From SYFY01 sp031385325 (GTDB taxonomy: Bacteria > Pseudomonadota > Gammaproteobacteria > Pseudomonadales > Azotimanducaceae), in the NCBI GenBank assembly GCA_031385325.1, contig JANNBJ010000006.1, positions 3,065-67,064 of the forward strand: a stretch of DNA of 64,000 bases, given 5' to 3'. Shown piece by piece: positions 9,359 through 18,773 of this stretch. Numbering within the stretch: the first letter of the stretch is position 1; each line of letters starts with the position of its first letter. The translations under genes and the position numbers were made by a program. The notes beneath the pieces were generated by a model. The model saw only the letters and a program-made list of their open reading frames with translations. It did no database searches and was not told where the DNA came from.

Positions 9359-10324
9359 CTAAAGTCCGAGGGTAGAGATCAACCGATGCGACGGGAACGT
9401 GCCGGCCGCGACGCCTTCCTCCAGTGCTTCCCGCATGGCCCGCACCAACCCCGAATTCACCGGGGTCGTTATCCCTGCCTGCGCGCCCAATCGTTCGATC
9501 TCGCCATTGAGAAAATCCGACTCTGCATTGCCGGTGCCTCGCGCCAGACTTTGCCAGGTCGAGCCACCACTTCTGGCGATTCCCGGTATGTCACCCATCC
9601 GGTACGTGTCTTCCTGACGTTTGCGTATTTCATCCACAGTTGCAAACTCGATCCCATGCGCTGTGTAACACGCGATCGCTTCACGACGGGCGGCCTGCGC
9701 GATCTTGGCAACTTCTTCGCTCTCGCCAAGCAAGGCTTGCGCGGTATTCACCAGGTTGGTCAGCAGCTTGGCATACTTCCAGCGCATGACGTTCGGGTCA
9801 GGTCGGGCACTGAACCCGCCGTCCTCGAGGGCTACGCATATCGTCGCAACAAGTTCATCCACGCCGGTTGGGAATAGTCCGCAGTCAAGCACACCGCCGC
9901 GACCCACCGCATGGGTGATGACCTCACCAGGCTGCAGGTGCATGGCTGGAAGATTAACGACCATTGCGACCACACCCGTGAACATACTGGCGGCCATGCG
10001 CTCATTGGCTACGCCATTTTGGGCGCACACCACACGCGCCTGCGGATTGACCTTGGCCAAGGCCCGCAACGCATCATGCGTGTGTTGTCCTTTCATGGTC
10101 AGCAAGACCACATCATCTTGCTGCCATTCAATTTCCGAGGGCGCTCCGACCACAGGAATATCAACCTTTCGAACCCCGGTTGGAGTCACAACGCTCAGGC
10201 CCGAGCGCTGCATCGCCTCGCGATGGGCACCGCGTGCGATGAGCACGACATCCCGGCCCGCTTCCTGCAGACCCGCACCGATGCAACCACCAACACCACC
10301 TGCTCCGTAAACAATGAACCGCAT
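9359..10324 (-). CDS. 2-dehydropantoate 2-reductase family protein (PanE/ApbA-like)
   Basis: An N-terminal NADP-binding Rossmann motif GAGGVGGCIGAGL (8-20) is followed by a C-terminal helical ApbA domain with the conserved KYAKLLTNLVN segment, 321 residues in all. Many paralogues with this architecture do not act on ketopantoate. No pan genes are nearby, so the substrate is open. AGGGAAG precedes the ATG. Confidence 0.8.
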   Translation of the reverse strand: MRFIVYGAGGVGGCIGAGLQEAGRDVVLIARGAHREAMQRSGLSVVTPTGVRKVDIPVVGAPSEIEWQQDDVVLLTMKGQHTHDALRALAKVNPQARVVCAQNGVANERMAASMFTGVVAMVVNLPAMHLQPGEVITHAVGRGGVLDCGLFPTGVDELVATICVALEDGGFSARPDPNVMRWKYAKLLTNLVNTAQALLGESEEVAKIAQAARREAIACYTAHGIEFATVDEIRKRQEDTYRMGDIPGIARSGGSTWQSLARGTGNAESDFLNGEIERLGAQAGITTPVNSGLVRAMREALEEGVAAGTFPSHRLISTLGL

Positions 10325-10384
10325 GGGCTTCCCTGTAACGTGGAAAGCAGCGATAGTAAAACAAAGCGGTAGACGGACGACGTT

Positions 10385-11233
10385 GTGCTGACACGCAAAG
10401 GTGGTTATTTGAGCCCTCGAAGTGATTGTGCTTCACCGGCCAGTCTGCACCTCGAGCAGGAAGGCTATGCCGTGCTGCACGGAGTTCTCAGTGCGGAAGA
10501 AGTGAATGCCTTGCACGCGGAACTCAGCACTGTTTATGCAACGACACCGGCGGATTTGCGTAACGCCAGACTCTCTGCGGAAGAACGGGAAGATTTTCGC
10601 TACGAAATGTTCAATCGCTCCGCCTTGGCACAACGCACGATCGGTCATACACGAATCCTGGAGGTGATCGAGCCCTTGCTTGGAGAGGACTGCCACATCA
10701 TCGCCAACACCTGCTGGCGCAATCCACCACGCTCAAAGAATCAACATGGCGGCGGGTTCTGGCACATCGACGCGGGCCCCCACATTCCTCGAGAACCTGG
10801 AATACCGTGGGACGATCGCATTGCGTATCCCGTGTTCGCCATTGGCGCTCATATATACCTTGCGGATTGTGGACTCGAGTCTGGTCCGACGGGTGTCATT
10901 CCTCGCAGCCATAAGTCAGGTCAGTTCCCACCAGTGGACCGGCTCATGGACGTTGATCTTGACTATGACGGCAGACAGGTCGAACCCATGCTCGCAAAAG
11001 CAGGTGATGTAGCCTTGTTCGTGTCCGACGTCTGGCATCGCCGATTACCAGCGGGGCCTGACGATCAGGGGCGGTTTTTTCTTCAGGCCCACTATGGGCG
11101 ACGGGATTTGGCTCAGCGGGTTCGCACCACCGTTGTTGTGAACCAAGTCGATCAATCCGCGAAGGAGAGGATCGACAGCCCTCGTGAGGCCACGCTTCTC
11201 GGTCTGCATAAGCCGTTCTTCTATGACGGTTGA
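10385..11233 (+). CDS. Phytanoyl-CoA dioxygenase (PhyH) family protein
   Basis: This non-haem Fe(II)/2-oxoglutarate dioxygenase has 282 residues. The facial triad is visible as H-x-D in WHIDAGPH and a distal His in SDVWHRR. The N-terminal QEGYAVLHGVLSAEEV is typical of PhyH proteins, which hydroxylate varied small molecules. The start is GTG. The substrate is not predictable. It is divergent from the PanE-like gene, with a 60-base gap. Confidence 0.8.
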   Translation: MLTRKGGYLSPRSDCASPASLHLEQEGYAVLHGVLSAEEVNALHAELSTVYATTPADLRNARLSAEEREDFRYEMFNRSALAQRTIGHTRILEVIEPLLGEDCHIIANTCWRNPPRSKNQHGGGFWHIDAGPHIPREPGIPWDDRIAYPVFAIGAHIYLADCGLESGPTGVIPRSHKSGQFPPVDRLMDVDLDYDGRQVEPMLAKAGDVALFVSDVWHRRLPAGPDDQGRFFLQAHYGRRDLAQRVRTTVVVNQVDQSAKERIDSPREATLLGLHKPFFYDG

Positions 11234-11316
11234 CACCAAGCTGTGTGCCAGATCGCAGAGGGCACCGACGTGACCCTCTAGAGTTTCATTGTTGATACGG
11301 ACGTTGACCCACTCTC

Positions 11317-11715
11317 GTGAGCCTTGAATACCACATTGATGCAGATGAAAGCCTGATTACTGTCAGGGTGAAGGATGGTTTGCGCCCTGGCGATATGGAG
11401 CTGCTCGCGGCGCAGCTCTTTGACGATCCTCTCTTTGCGGCGGATATGGCGCAGCTTCTGGATTTGCGGCAGGCGAACATCGAGTTGCCTGATGACCATG
11501 CCAAGCTACTGACCCGCTATCTGCTGAAAAAGTACAACCCGGCAATCGATGGCAATATCGCCGTGGTGATCGATCCCGATCTGACGCCGGCTGACACTGC
11601 ATTGATGTTCCGCATCACCTGCGCCCTGGAACGTGCTGAGTTGTTCGAAGATTTTGACATGGCCGTCAAATGGCTGGCTCGCAAATGGCGCAGCAGTCTG
11701 TCAGCCCAGGAATAG
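11317..11715 (+). CDS. Conserved hypothetical protein, possibly STAS/SpoIIAA-like
   Basis: The 132-residue cytosolic protein has alternating strands and helices (an N-terminal two-strand start, LLDLRQANIELPDDHAK, then a C-terminal helix with MAVKWLA). This resembles the SpoIIAA-like fold seen in small stand-alone proteins. It starts at GTG. It overlaps a convergent small membrane ORF by 15 bases. No function is assigned. Confidence 0.55.
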   Translation: MSLEYHIDADESLITVRVKDGLRPGDMELLAAQLFDDPLFAADMAQLLDLRQANIELPDDHAKLLTRYLLKKYNPAIDGNIAVVIDPDLTPADTALMFRITCALERAELFEDFDMAVKWLARKWRSSLSAQE

Positions 11716-11832
11716 CCATAACCCGGCGCCAGTGACAGAAATCACCGCCCAGAAGAAATATGGGCTGAAATACACCACCCAACGGGCGACTTGATCATTG
11801 CTGTACCGCCTGAAGCGAGTGACGGGCTGCAT
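11701..11832 (-). CDS. Small membrane protein, 43 residues
   Basis: The ORF starts at ATG 11832, with GAGGT eight bases upstream, and runs 43 codons. The first half is polar and basic (QPVTRFRRYSNDQVAR). The second half is one aromatic-rich hydrophobic helix (YFSPYFFWAV, then GLWLFLG at the end). The polar-then-hydrophobic pattern and good ribosome binding site argue that it is real. It overlaps the preceding plus-strand gene end by 15 bases. I do not recognise a family. Confidence 0.5.
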   Translation of the reverse strand: MQPVTRFRRYSNDQVARWVVYFSPYFFWAVISVTGAGLWLFLG

Positions 11833-12242
11833 GGACAACTACCTCATTGCAGCGGAGCAACCGGTGAGGTCCCTCCCCAGCGACCAGTCTCACCCATCAG
11901 GGCCTTCCATCTGTCAGCAAAGTTGTGCGTCTGTTGTCGGTTGGTTGTAACCCTGCGGCAAATTCGGTTGCTGTCGACCACTTCTCGTGCTGAAGGTGCC
12001 GTCGGCTCAAGGACTTACAAACCGAGCTTTCTTTTCCGGATTGTTGGGGTATTCTTCATTGCCTCAGTCGCCGGGGCTGTATGAATAAACAGTGTCATTC
12101 TCCTCGGCAGGGCGATAACACGTTATTGCAGCCCGGCGGCTGAGGCCATCTCCCCCAGTTCGTCCCACCAGAAGATCAAACGGACGACCCGCCGTTTCCC
12201 GTCGATCGATTCAGATGAGTGAGGCGATGCGACAGAAGCGTC
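11833..12242. other. 410-base intergenic region
   Basis: It lies between the small membrane ORF and cysQ. Open frames here show no protein-like composition. The only structure seen is the inverted repeat at 12061-12146. The rest holds nothing I can name. Confidence 0.5.
12061..12146. repeat. Imperfect long inverted repeat
   Basis: The arm at 12061-12079 (GCCTCAGTCGCCGGGGCTG) matches the reverse complement of the arm at 12129-12146 with one mismatch and one bulged base, around a 49-base spacer. The spacer itself holds a small ATAAC/GTTAT stem. It could be a REP-like palindrome, a decayed miniature transposon end pair, or a stable RNA hairpin. No second copy was noticed in the window. Confidence 0.6.
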
Positions 12243-13061
12243 TCAGTCTGGGACCGACGGCAATTTTTCCTTCCAGCCAAAACCTGCGTCACCAACGGCA
12301 ACAAACTCCGGGTTCAACACTGACTCCTTCGCGTTGTAGCGCATCGGTGATCCATCTGCTGCCCACACATCCCCGCCAGCAGCTGCAAGAACAGCGTGAG
12401 CGGCCGCGATATCCCACTCTGAGGTCAAACCAAGCCGTGGATATAGATCGGCCTTGCCTTCGGCGAGAATACACAACTTCAAGGAACTGCCGACTGGCGT
12501 GCGATCAACCGGACCGAACCGGGACGCAACCGCATCAAGGTACTGCTCTAACCGCTCTCCTCCATGATTCCGACTGGCAACTACTACCAGCTTGTTTGCT
12601 GGCTGATAACGCCGAGTGTGGATTGCAGAAGTTATCCCATCCTGTCGGCGCCAGGCTTGCCCGGTTGAAACATCCCCCCAGAACAAAACGTGTTGCGCAG
12701 GAACGCCGACAAATCCGAGCACCGCCCGATGCCCTTCGATCAGCGCAACATTGACGGTAAATTCGCCGTTGCGGTTAACAAATTCCTTGGTGCCATCAAG
12801 CGGATCGATCAACCAGTAACGTGACCACTGACGCCGTTCTGCAAAGTCTGGCGCCGTACCTTCCTCACTAAACACCGGCAGCTCAGGTATCAGCTTTTTT
12901 AGTCCGCTCTCGAGAATGCGGTGCGCAGCAAGATCAGCCTGAGTCAGCGGTGAATCATCGCCTTTGATCTGCACCTCAAAGTCCTGCGAGTAGACTTCCA
13001 TGATTGCGTCACCTGCCTGCTCAACCAGCGCAAGCAAGCTCTCTACATCTATCGAACTCAT
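12243..13061 (-). CDS. cysQ: 3'(2'),5'-bisphosphate nucleotidase CysQ
   Basis: This inositol-monophosphatase-fold protein has 272 residues with metal motifs near EEGT and DPLDGTKEF and the C-terminal WDIAAAHAVLAAAGG. CysQ removes the 3'-phosphate from PAP/PAPS, linking sulfur assimilation and RNA turnover. The ATG overlaps the stop of nudE (ATGA), so the pair is one operon, as in several gammaproteobacteria. Confidence 0.92.
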   Translation of the reverse strand: MSSIDVESLLALVEQAGDAIMEVYSQDFEVQIKGDDSPLTQADLAAHRILESGLKKLIPELPVFSEEGTAPDFAERRQWSRYWLIDPLDGTKEFVNRNGEFTVNVALIEGHRAVLGFVGVPAQHVLFWGDVSTGQAWRRQDGITSAIHTRRYQPANKLVVVASRNHGGERLEQYLDAVASRFGPVDRTPVGSSLKLCILAEGKADLYPRLGLTSEWDIAAAHAVLAAAGGDVWAADGSPMRYNAKESVLNPEFVAVGDAGFGWKEKLPSVPD

Positions 13062-13609
13062 GCTTGCTCCATCAGCGATCGGGTCAGTGTCAGTGCAGCT
13101 ATGGCGCGCGCCTCGTTGAATTCGCCACCGTGAATCAACTCGTCAAGCGCATCGATCGGCCAAGGCACCAACTCGATAGGCTCTGGTTCATCACCGGGCA
13201 ATCGTTCGGGATAGAGATCCTTTGCAAACATGACATTGATAGTGAAACCCATGTGGCCTGGCGCCAGTGATACTCGTTTCACGAATTCTACGTGCCGGGC
13301 ACCAAAGCCGATTTCTTCTTTCAGTTCGCGGTCGGCAGCATGCTCCAGACTTTCACCGAATTCAGCCGCGCCTTTTGGCAGGGAAAGCTGAACCTCATGA
13401 AAACCGGCTGCGTACTCGCGAATAAGCATGACTTCCCGACGCTCGTTGACAGCTACAACGATAACCGCCGGATGACCACGCACGGGTAATCGCTCGTAGA
13501 TACGCTCGACGCCATTGCTGAAACGAAGTGACAACTCTTCAATGGAAAACAAGCGGCTTCTTGCGAGCATCCGACTCGCCAGAACCTCTGGCAGTGCTTT
13601 TTCGCTCAT
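13058..13609 (-). CDS. nudE: ADP compounds hydrolase NudE
   Basis: A Nudix hydrolase of 183 residues from ATG 13609. The Nudix box begins at the PKGAAEFGES segment and continues as AADRELKEEIGF, with the NudE-like upstream strand MLIREYAAGFHEVQLSLP. It hydrolyses ADP-ribose, NADH and Ap3A-type compounds. It is coupled to cysQ and divergent from yrfG, the classic nudE neighbourhood. Confidence 0.88.
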   Translation of the reverse strand: MSEKALPEVLASRMLARSRLFSIEELSLRFSNGVERIYERLPVRGHPAVIVVAVNERREVMLIREYAAGFHEVQLSLPKGAAEFGESLEHAADRELKEEIGFGARHVEFVKRVSLAPGHMGFTINVMFAKDLYPERLPGDEPEPIELVPWPIDALDELIHGGEFNEARAIAALTLTRSLMEQA

Positions 13610-13741
13610 GCCTGTGCCCCACTGAAGCCTGCCATCCAACGCATGGAAAGCTGGCTCCGGGTGTCCTGCATTCGTCCCTCCGTCGAAACAACCAAACCCG
13701 TATCATATCGACCCGAAGCCTCCGCCGCCGCCTGGATCAAC

Positions 13742-14407
13742 ATGATCGACTGGAACCAAATCGACACCGTGCTGTTCGACATGGATGGCACGCTGCTCGA
13801 CCTGCATTTCGATAACCAGGTCTGGGGCCACCTGCTACCCAGACACTTTGCGTCCGCTAATGGGATAGCACTTGAGGAAGCAAACACCCGACTCACCGCA
13901 CACATGCAGGAAATATTCGGTCGAATCGAATTTTACTGTCTGAATTATTGGGCAAGACACACCGGGCTGGATGTGATGGCGTCACATCGTGAAGCCGTCC
14001 ACCTGATCCGCTGGCGACCCAACGCATTGGCATTGGTGCGCTCGCTACGCAACTGTGGGAAGCGGATAGTTCTGGTGACCAATGCTCATCGGGACAGCCT
14101 CGGGATCAAGCAGGCGCATTGCGGCATCATCGATGAAATGGACTCGGTCGTGTCCGCACACGACTACGACGTTCCGAAAGAAGCCTTCGAGTTCTGGCGG
14201 TGCCTGAACCAACAACACCCATTTGATCCCGCGCGCACGCTGTTCATCGATGACAACGCACACGTCCTCAAATCCGCGCAAGCTTTTGGAATCGCCTACG
14301 TGCTCACCATTGCGCAGCCGGATTCGTCGCGGCCCGCCCGACTGGGCCTTGAACATCAGGCGATCGACGATTTCCTGCACCATTTCCCGGTCGCCGATCA
14401 CGTATGA
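13742..14407 (+). CDS. yrfG: GMP/IMP nucleotidase YrfG (HAD family)
   Basis: This HAD hydrolase of 221 residues has motif I DTVLFDMDGTLLDL, motif II LVTNAH and motif IV LFIDDNAHVL. It resembles E. coli YrfG along its length, including YCLNYWARHTGLD. It dephosphorylates purine 5'-nucleotides. The ATG at 13742 gives the family length; longer upstream frames are not conserved-looking. Four-base overlap with hslR. Confidence 0.9.
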   Translation: MIDWNQIDTVLFDMDGTLLDLHFDNQVWGHLLPRHFASANGIALEEANTRLTAHMQEIFGRIEFYCLNYWARHTGLDVMASHREAVHLIRWRPNALALVRSLRNCGKRIVLVTNAHRDSLGIKQAHCGIIDEMDSVVSAHDYDVPKEAFEFWRCLNQQHPFDPARTLFIDDNAHVLKSAQAFGIAYVLTIAQPDSSRPARLGLEHQAIDDFLHHFPVADHV

Positions 14408-14796
14408 CCGAGCGTTTTCGTCTCGACCAGTGGCTTTGGGCGGCGCGTTTCTACCGTACACGGGCGATGGCGAAAGCGGCCATTGATGCAGGTCAGGTCG
14501 AGGTCGAAGGACAGCGCAGCAAACCTTCGCGACCCGTGCGGGTAGGGGACCGTATTCGGCTATCCCGCCCACTCTTCAAGATCGAGGTTGACGTCATCGG
14601 ACTGAGCGACATACGGAAAGATGCCACTGCTGCAGCGCTGCTCTACACCGAGACGCCAGAAAGTCTCGATCAACGCACCCGACAGGTCGCTGCAGAAAAA
14701 CTGGCGCGCGCCGGATTGGTCCCGCCCGCCACCAAACCCGAGAAACACGAACGCCGAGAAATTCGCAAGCTGAAGGCCATGGATGGCGAGGACTGA
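14404..14796 (+). CDS. hslR: Heat shock protein 15 (Hsp15), S4-domain RNA-binding protein
   Basis: The 130-residue protein starts with an S4 domain (RLDQWLWAARFYRTRAMAK, then GQVEVEGQRSKPSRPVRVGD) and a basic C-terminal tail. Hsp15 binds free 50S subunits carrying a nascent chain and helps recycle stalled ribosomes. It overlaps yrfG by ATGA. The usual downstream hslO (Hsp33) of E. coli is absent here, with pckA following instead. Confidence 0.92.
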   Translation: MTERFRLDQWLWAARFYRTRAMAKAAIDAGQVEVEGQRSKPSRPVRVGDRIRLSRPLFKIEVDVIGLSDIRKDATAAALLYTETPESLDQRTRQVAAEKLARAGLVPPATKPEKHERREIRKLKAMDGED

Positions 14797-14886
14797 TGGC
14801 CTGGAACCTTACAAAAGTCTCACATGCAAGCCTGAACGGTTTGCAAAGTGCTGCCGGCAACAGGTGGCCGGCTGACGGCCCTCTGG

Positions 14887-14892
14887 CATAAT
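14887..14892 (+). promoter_or_regulatory. Possible -10 element for pckA
   Basis: TGGCATAATG lies about 35 bases before the pckA ATG and looks like a sigma-70 -10 element (CATAAT). No good -35 hexamer is found 16-18 bases upstream, so the call is tentative. The 130-base hslR-pckA gap is otherwise featureless. Confidence 0.3.
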
Positions 14893-14926
14893 GCGGCGAC
14901 ACCAGATCCCGGGAAGACACTAGAAG

Positions 14927-16498
14927 ATGGCCGCCTACCAAGAGCCCAAGGTTCCAAACTCACACTCCAAAAATACCGAATACGTCGATCTGTCGACCGC
15001 GGCCCTTGCCGAACACGCAGTGCGTCGTGGCGAAGGGGAGTTTGCAAGCAATGGGGCAATCGTTGTGCGGACCGGCAAGCGAACCGGCCGCTCTCCCAAG
15101 GACCGATTCATCGTTGACGAGCCCTCCACCTCCGATTCCATCGACTGGGGCGCCATCAATCAACCCATTGCACCGGAGATCTTCGATGCGCTGTGGGATC
15201 GTGTTCAACTGCATCTCGCCGACCGCCCAAACTACGTGTCACATCTCCACGTCGGCGCAGACCCAGAACACTACCTGCCCATCGAAGTCACCACCGAATA
15301 CGCATGGCATGCGTTGTTCGGCCGTTCGTTGTTCATCGTGCCGACCCACTTCAATGCGCATAACAAGCAGGTCTGGCAGATCGCCAACGCACCAGAATTT
15401 GTCTGCGATCCGGCCCGTGATGGAACCAACAGTGAAGGCGCCGTCATCATCAATTTTGCCCAACGCAAGGTCCTTCTCGCCGGTATGCGCTATGCCGGTG
15501 AAATGAAGAAGTCCATGTTCTCTGTGCTGAATTTCCTCTTGCCGGAAAAAGATGTTCTCCCCATGCACTGCTCTGCCAACGTTGGCGAAACGAGCGATGT
15601 CACGTTGTTCTTCGGCCTCTCCGGAACCGGCAAAACCACCCTCTCTGCAGATCCCGGCCGCTATCTGATCGGGGACGACGAGCATGGCTGGGGTAGAGGT
15701 ACTGTATTCAACTTCGAAGGCGGCTGTTACGCCAAGTGCATCAACCTGACGCGCAAAAACGAACCGGTCATTTTTGACGCCATCGCCTTTGGTGCAATTG
15801 TCGAAAACGTTGTCATGAATCCTGAGACTCGCGAGCCGGACTACACGGACAGTTCTCTGACGGAAAACACCAGAGCCTGTTATCCACTGAGCAACATCGA
15901 ACTGAAGGTCGAGGACAATCGCGCCGGCGAACCAAACAACATCGTGTTCCTGACCTGTGATGTCAGTGGCGTGCTGCCGCCGGTGTCCGTCCTGTCCAAG
16001 GAAGCGGCCGCTTACCACTTTCTGTCTGGTTATACAGCGCAGGTTGGTTCAACTGAAGTCGGGTCAACAGAAGCCTACAAGGCAACTTTTTCTACCTGCT
16101 ACGGCGCCGCATTTTTCCCGCGTCCCGCAGGTGTGTACGCTGATCTGTTGATCAAACGAATCGACGAGTTCGGCTCCAGGGTCTACTTGGTCAATACAGG
16201 CTGGACTGGCGGCGGATATGGCGTCGGCAAGCGATTCGACATCCCGGTCACCAGATCCATCATCGAAGCCATCCAGTCAGGTGCGCTCGATACCGTTGCG
16301 ACGCAGCGGCTGGAAGGCCTGAATATCGACATCCCTGTGGCCGTGCCCGGTGTTGACAGCAAACTGCTGAACCCTCGTGCAGCATGGCAAGACAGCGCAG
16401 CCTACGATGCCGCTGCAGCAAGCCTTGCGAACAAGTTCAAGGAGAACTTCAAGAAGTTCAAGGTGCCAGCTGCCATCGTCGCAGCAGGGCCGGGCTAG
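14927..16498 (+). CDS. pckA: Phosphoenolpyruvate carboxykinase (ATP)
   Basis: The 523-residue enzyme has the ATP-type PEPCK P-loop GLSGTGKTTLS (230-240), the metal/kinase-2 segment LIGDDEHGW and the substrate loop RTGRSPKDRF (52-61). It converts oxaloacetate and ATP to PEP and CO2, the first step of gluconeogenesis. A tandem GSTEVGSTE occurs near the conserved TE motif. Its position downstream of hslR matches other gammaproteobacteria. Confidence 0.96.
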   Translation: MAAYQEPKVPNSHSKNTEYVDLSTAALAEHAVRRGEGEFASNGAIVVRTGKRTGRSPKDRFIVDEPSTSDSIDWGAINQPIAPEIFDALWDRVQLHLADRPNYVSHLHVGADPEHYLPIEVTTEYAWHALFGRSLFIVPTHFNAHNKQVWQIANAPEFVCDPARDGTNSEGAVIINFAQRKVLLAGMRYAGEMKKSMFSVLNFLLPEKDVLPMHCSANVGETSDVTLFFGLSGTGKTTLSADPGRYLIGDDEHGWGRGTVFNFEGGCYAKCINLTRKNEPVIFDAIAFGAIVENVVMNPETREPDYTDSSLTENTRACYPLSNIELKVEDNRAGEPNNIVFLTCDVSGVLPPVSVLSKEAAAYHFLSGYTAQVGSTEVGSTEAYKATFSTCYGAAFFPRPAGVYADLLIKRIDEFGSRVYLVNTGWTGGGYGVGKRFDIPVTRSIIEAIQSGALDTVATQRLEGLNIDIPVAVPGVDSKLLNPRAAWQDSAAYDAAAASLANKFKENFKKFKVPAAIVAAGPG

Positions 16499-16566
16499 CC
16501 CCGAACGCTACAGAGCTCTCATCGTCAACTCTAGGAGCGATGACCCAAACCAGTTAACCTCAACGT

Positions 16567-18129
16567 ATGAGTGAAATACTGGTTCCTGGAGTCGATTCCG
16601 CGCGACTCGCGGCTTTGTCGCGGGCTCGTTTCGACAAGAACAATCTGATTCTGCGCGGAGTCGAAAAAGAAAGTCTGCGCATCAGTGCTGATGGAAAGCT
16701 CGCGACCACGCCGCACCCCAAGGCACTGGGTTCGGCACTGACCCATCCGCAGATCACCACAGATTTCAGTGAAGCCCAACTCGAACTGATTACAGGGGTT
16801 CATCCGAGCCCGGAATCCTGCCTCGCGGAACTGATGGACATCCATCGGTTTGTACATGCGAATCTCGGCACCGAACTCATCTGGCCGGCCAGCATGCCCT
16901 GCCTGCTTCCTCCAGCATCCGAGATTCCCATCGGCCGATATGGCTCTTCGAACAGGGGATTGACGAAGACGGTCTACCGCCGTGGTCTCGCCAATCGCTA
17001 CGGCGCGACGATGCAAACGATTTCCGGTATTCACTACAACTTCTCAGTGTCCGATGCCGTATTTGAAAGCCTTGGTATCCTCGATCAGGACGCAAGGACT
17101 GCGGCCTATTTCGGACTCATCAGAAATTTCCGCAGATATTCCTGGTTGTTGATCTATCTGTTCGGCGCCTCACCTGCCATCTGCAAGAGCTTCGGTACGG
17201 CCGAAGCCACTGGTCTGCAGCCACTCGATGACGGATCGCTTCATCTACCACACGCAACCTCGCTGAGAATGGGGCCACTTGGTTACCAGAGCGACGCTCA
17301 ACGTCAATTGCATGTCAGCTACAACAGTCTTCCCGAGTATGCGGAATCAATTCGGCAGGCACTGTCGATCCGTCATCCTCCGTATACCAAAATCGGGATC
17401 GAAAAAAACGGCGAGTACCAGCAGCTGACCGATACCCTGATCCAGATCGAAAACGAGTTCTACGGAACCATTCGTCCCAAGCAGCCACTCAAGACTGGCG
17501 AGCGACCTCTAACGGCTCTCTTCAGCCGCGGGGTCGGGTATATCGAGGTGCGTTGTCTTGATCTCAATCCATTCATGCCTGCGGGATTGGATGCCTCGCA
17601 GATGCGTCTGATCGATACCTTTCTGATGTTCTGCCTGCTTGCCGACAGCCCGACCGACAGTCCAGCCGAGTCCGTTCGGATGCACGCCAATCAAGTCACC
17701 GTCGTGCAGCGTGGCCGAGAACCTTCACTGAAGTTGTCCAATTGCGACGGAGAGGTGTTGTTTCGAGATTGGTCCATGTCAATCCTTGACGCCTGTGAAG
17801 AGGTGGCCTTGTGGTTAGACGCCGCCCTTGAGACACCTGCGCATGTCAAAGAAATCCGCGTGCAACGGGAGCTGATTCTCGACCCTGACCGTACGCCATC
17901 GGCAAAATTGTTGGCTGGCATGACAGCCAGTAAAGAGACTTTTTTCCAGTCGATGATGGAACAGGCGATGGCTCAGCGTCAGCTGTTCGCGGCGACGCCG
18001 CTGGGTCAACCAAGCAATACCGTATACGCCGAACGCGCTTCCCGTTCACTGAGCGATCAAGCCGCTATCGAAGCCGAAGATTCTGTGGATTTTCCAACCT
18101 ATCTGCAGACCTACCTGCAACTGCCGTGA
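16567..18129 (+). CDS. gshA: Glutamate-cysteine ligase
   Basis: The 520-residue protein is of the gammaproteobacterial GshA type: GVEKESLRIS near the N-terminus, FSEAQLELITG, and GIHYNFSVSD in the ATP-grasp-like glutamine synthetase fold. It makes gamma-glutamylcysteine, the rate-limiting step of glutathione synthesis. gshB is not in the window. Its stop overlaps the next gene's GTG. Confidence 0.95.
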   Translation: MSEILVPGVDSARLAALSRARFDKNNLILRGVEKESLRISADGKLATTPHPKALGSALTHPQITTDFSEAQLELITGVHPSPESCLAELMDIHRFVHANLGTELIWPASMPCLLPPASEIPIGRYGSSNRGLTKTVYRRGLANRYGATMQTISGIHYNFSVSDAVFESLGILDQDARTAAYFGLIRNFRRYSWLLIYLFGASPAICKSFGTAEATGLQPLDDGSLHLPHATSLRMGPLGYQSDAQRQLHVSYNSLPEYAESIRQALSIRHPPYTKIGIEKNGEYQQLTDTLIQIENEFYGTIRPKQPLKTGERPLTALFSRGVGYIEVRCLDLNPFMPAGLDASQMRLIDTFLMFCLLADSPTDSPAESVRMHANQVTVVQRGREPSLKLSNCDGEVLFRDWSMSILDACEEVALWLDAALETPAHVKEIRVQRELILDPDRTPSAKLLAGMTASKETFFQSMMEQAMAQRQLFAATPLGQPSNTVYAERASRSLSDQAAIEAEDSVDFPTYLQTYLQLP

Positions 18130-18773
18130 ACTTTCTCGCCCACTGTGTGCTGGGCGCACTTGCAAGCGAGTCTCGAAACGAGGGGTTGATCGTCGGTGGC
18201 ATATTGGGCGACCTGTGGAAAGGTGCGATACCCGCACACTGGAACGCGGAGATCAGGGCTGGTATTCGTTTGCATCGACGAGTTGATGCAGCCTCCAATC
18301 AGCACCCAGGTATCCGGCGTAGTTGTGATCGCTTTCCAGCAGAACTGCGGCGTCTGGCGCCTGTCCTCGTCGATATTCACGGTGATCTGGCGTTGGCGGG
18401 ATTCTGGAGCAACCACGTAGCCCAACCGCAGCTCGAATTTATTCAAAGATGCAATGGTGTCATCGGCAACTGGCGCGAGTGGGATCTGGAGCTTCCGTCT
18501 GCCGCTGAGCGTTTCCTGGACGTCATCATCGAGCGAGATCTTCTGACCGCTTACGGCACCTGGGATGGTGTTGGTCTATGCGTGGAAGGGGTTGCCCGAC
18601 GCTTGTGCAAGCCAGACCTGCCTGGTCCAGCACTCGCTACTTGTCAGGCGTTGAGCGAGGCTTTGTGCACGGACTTCAACAGCTATTTCCCTGACTTGCA
18701 GACAGAGGCGCGACGGTTTATTGAGGCGGAATTCAAGCCTTCAACGCTGGACGATGAAATTCGTAAACAGTAG
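18126..18773 (+). CDS. acpH: Acyl-carrier-protein phosphodiesterase (AcpH-like)
   Basis: This 215-residue HD-fold-like protein begins NFLAHCVLGALAS and continues with GGILGDLWKG and IRLHRRVDA, the AcpH pattern; DIHGD supplies expected metal ligands. It removes 4'-phosphopantetheine from ACP. Start GTG overlaps the gshA stop (GTGA). The last 33 bases overlap the convergent FliL-like gene. Confidence 0.82.
   Translation: MNFLAHCVLGALASESRNEGLIVGGILGDLWKGAIPAHWNAEIRAGIRLHRRVDAASNQHPGIRRSCDRFPAELRRLAPVLVDIHGDLALAGFWSNHVAQPQLEFIQRCNGVIGNWREWDLELPSAAERFLDVIIERDLLTAYGTWDGVGLCVEGVARRLCKPDLPGPALATCQALSEALCTDFNSYFPDLQTEARRFIEAEFKPSTLDDEIRKQ

Noticed and set aside
11257..11279. AGAGGG/CCCTCT hairpin after the phytanoyl dioxygenase gene
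   Set aside because: Six base pairs with an 11-base loop and no clean T-run; too weak to call a terminator.
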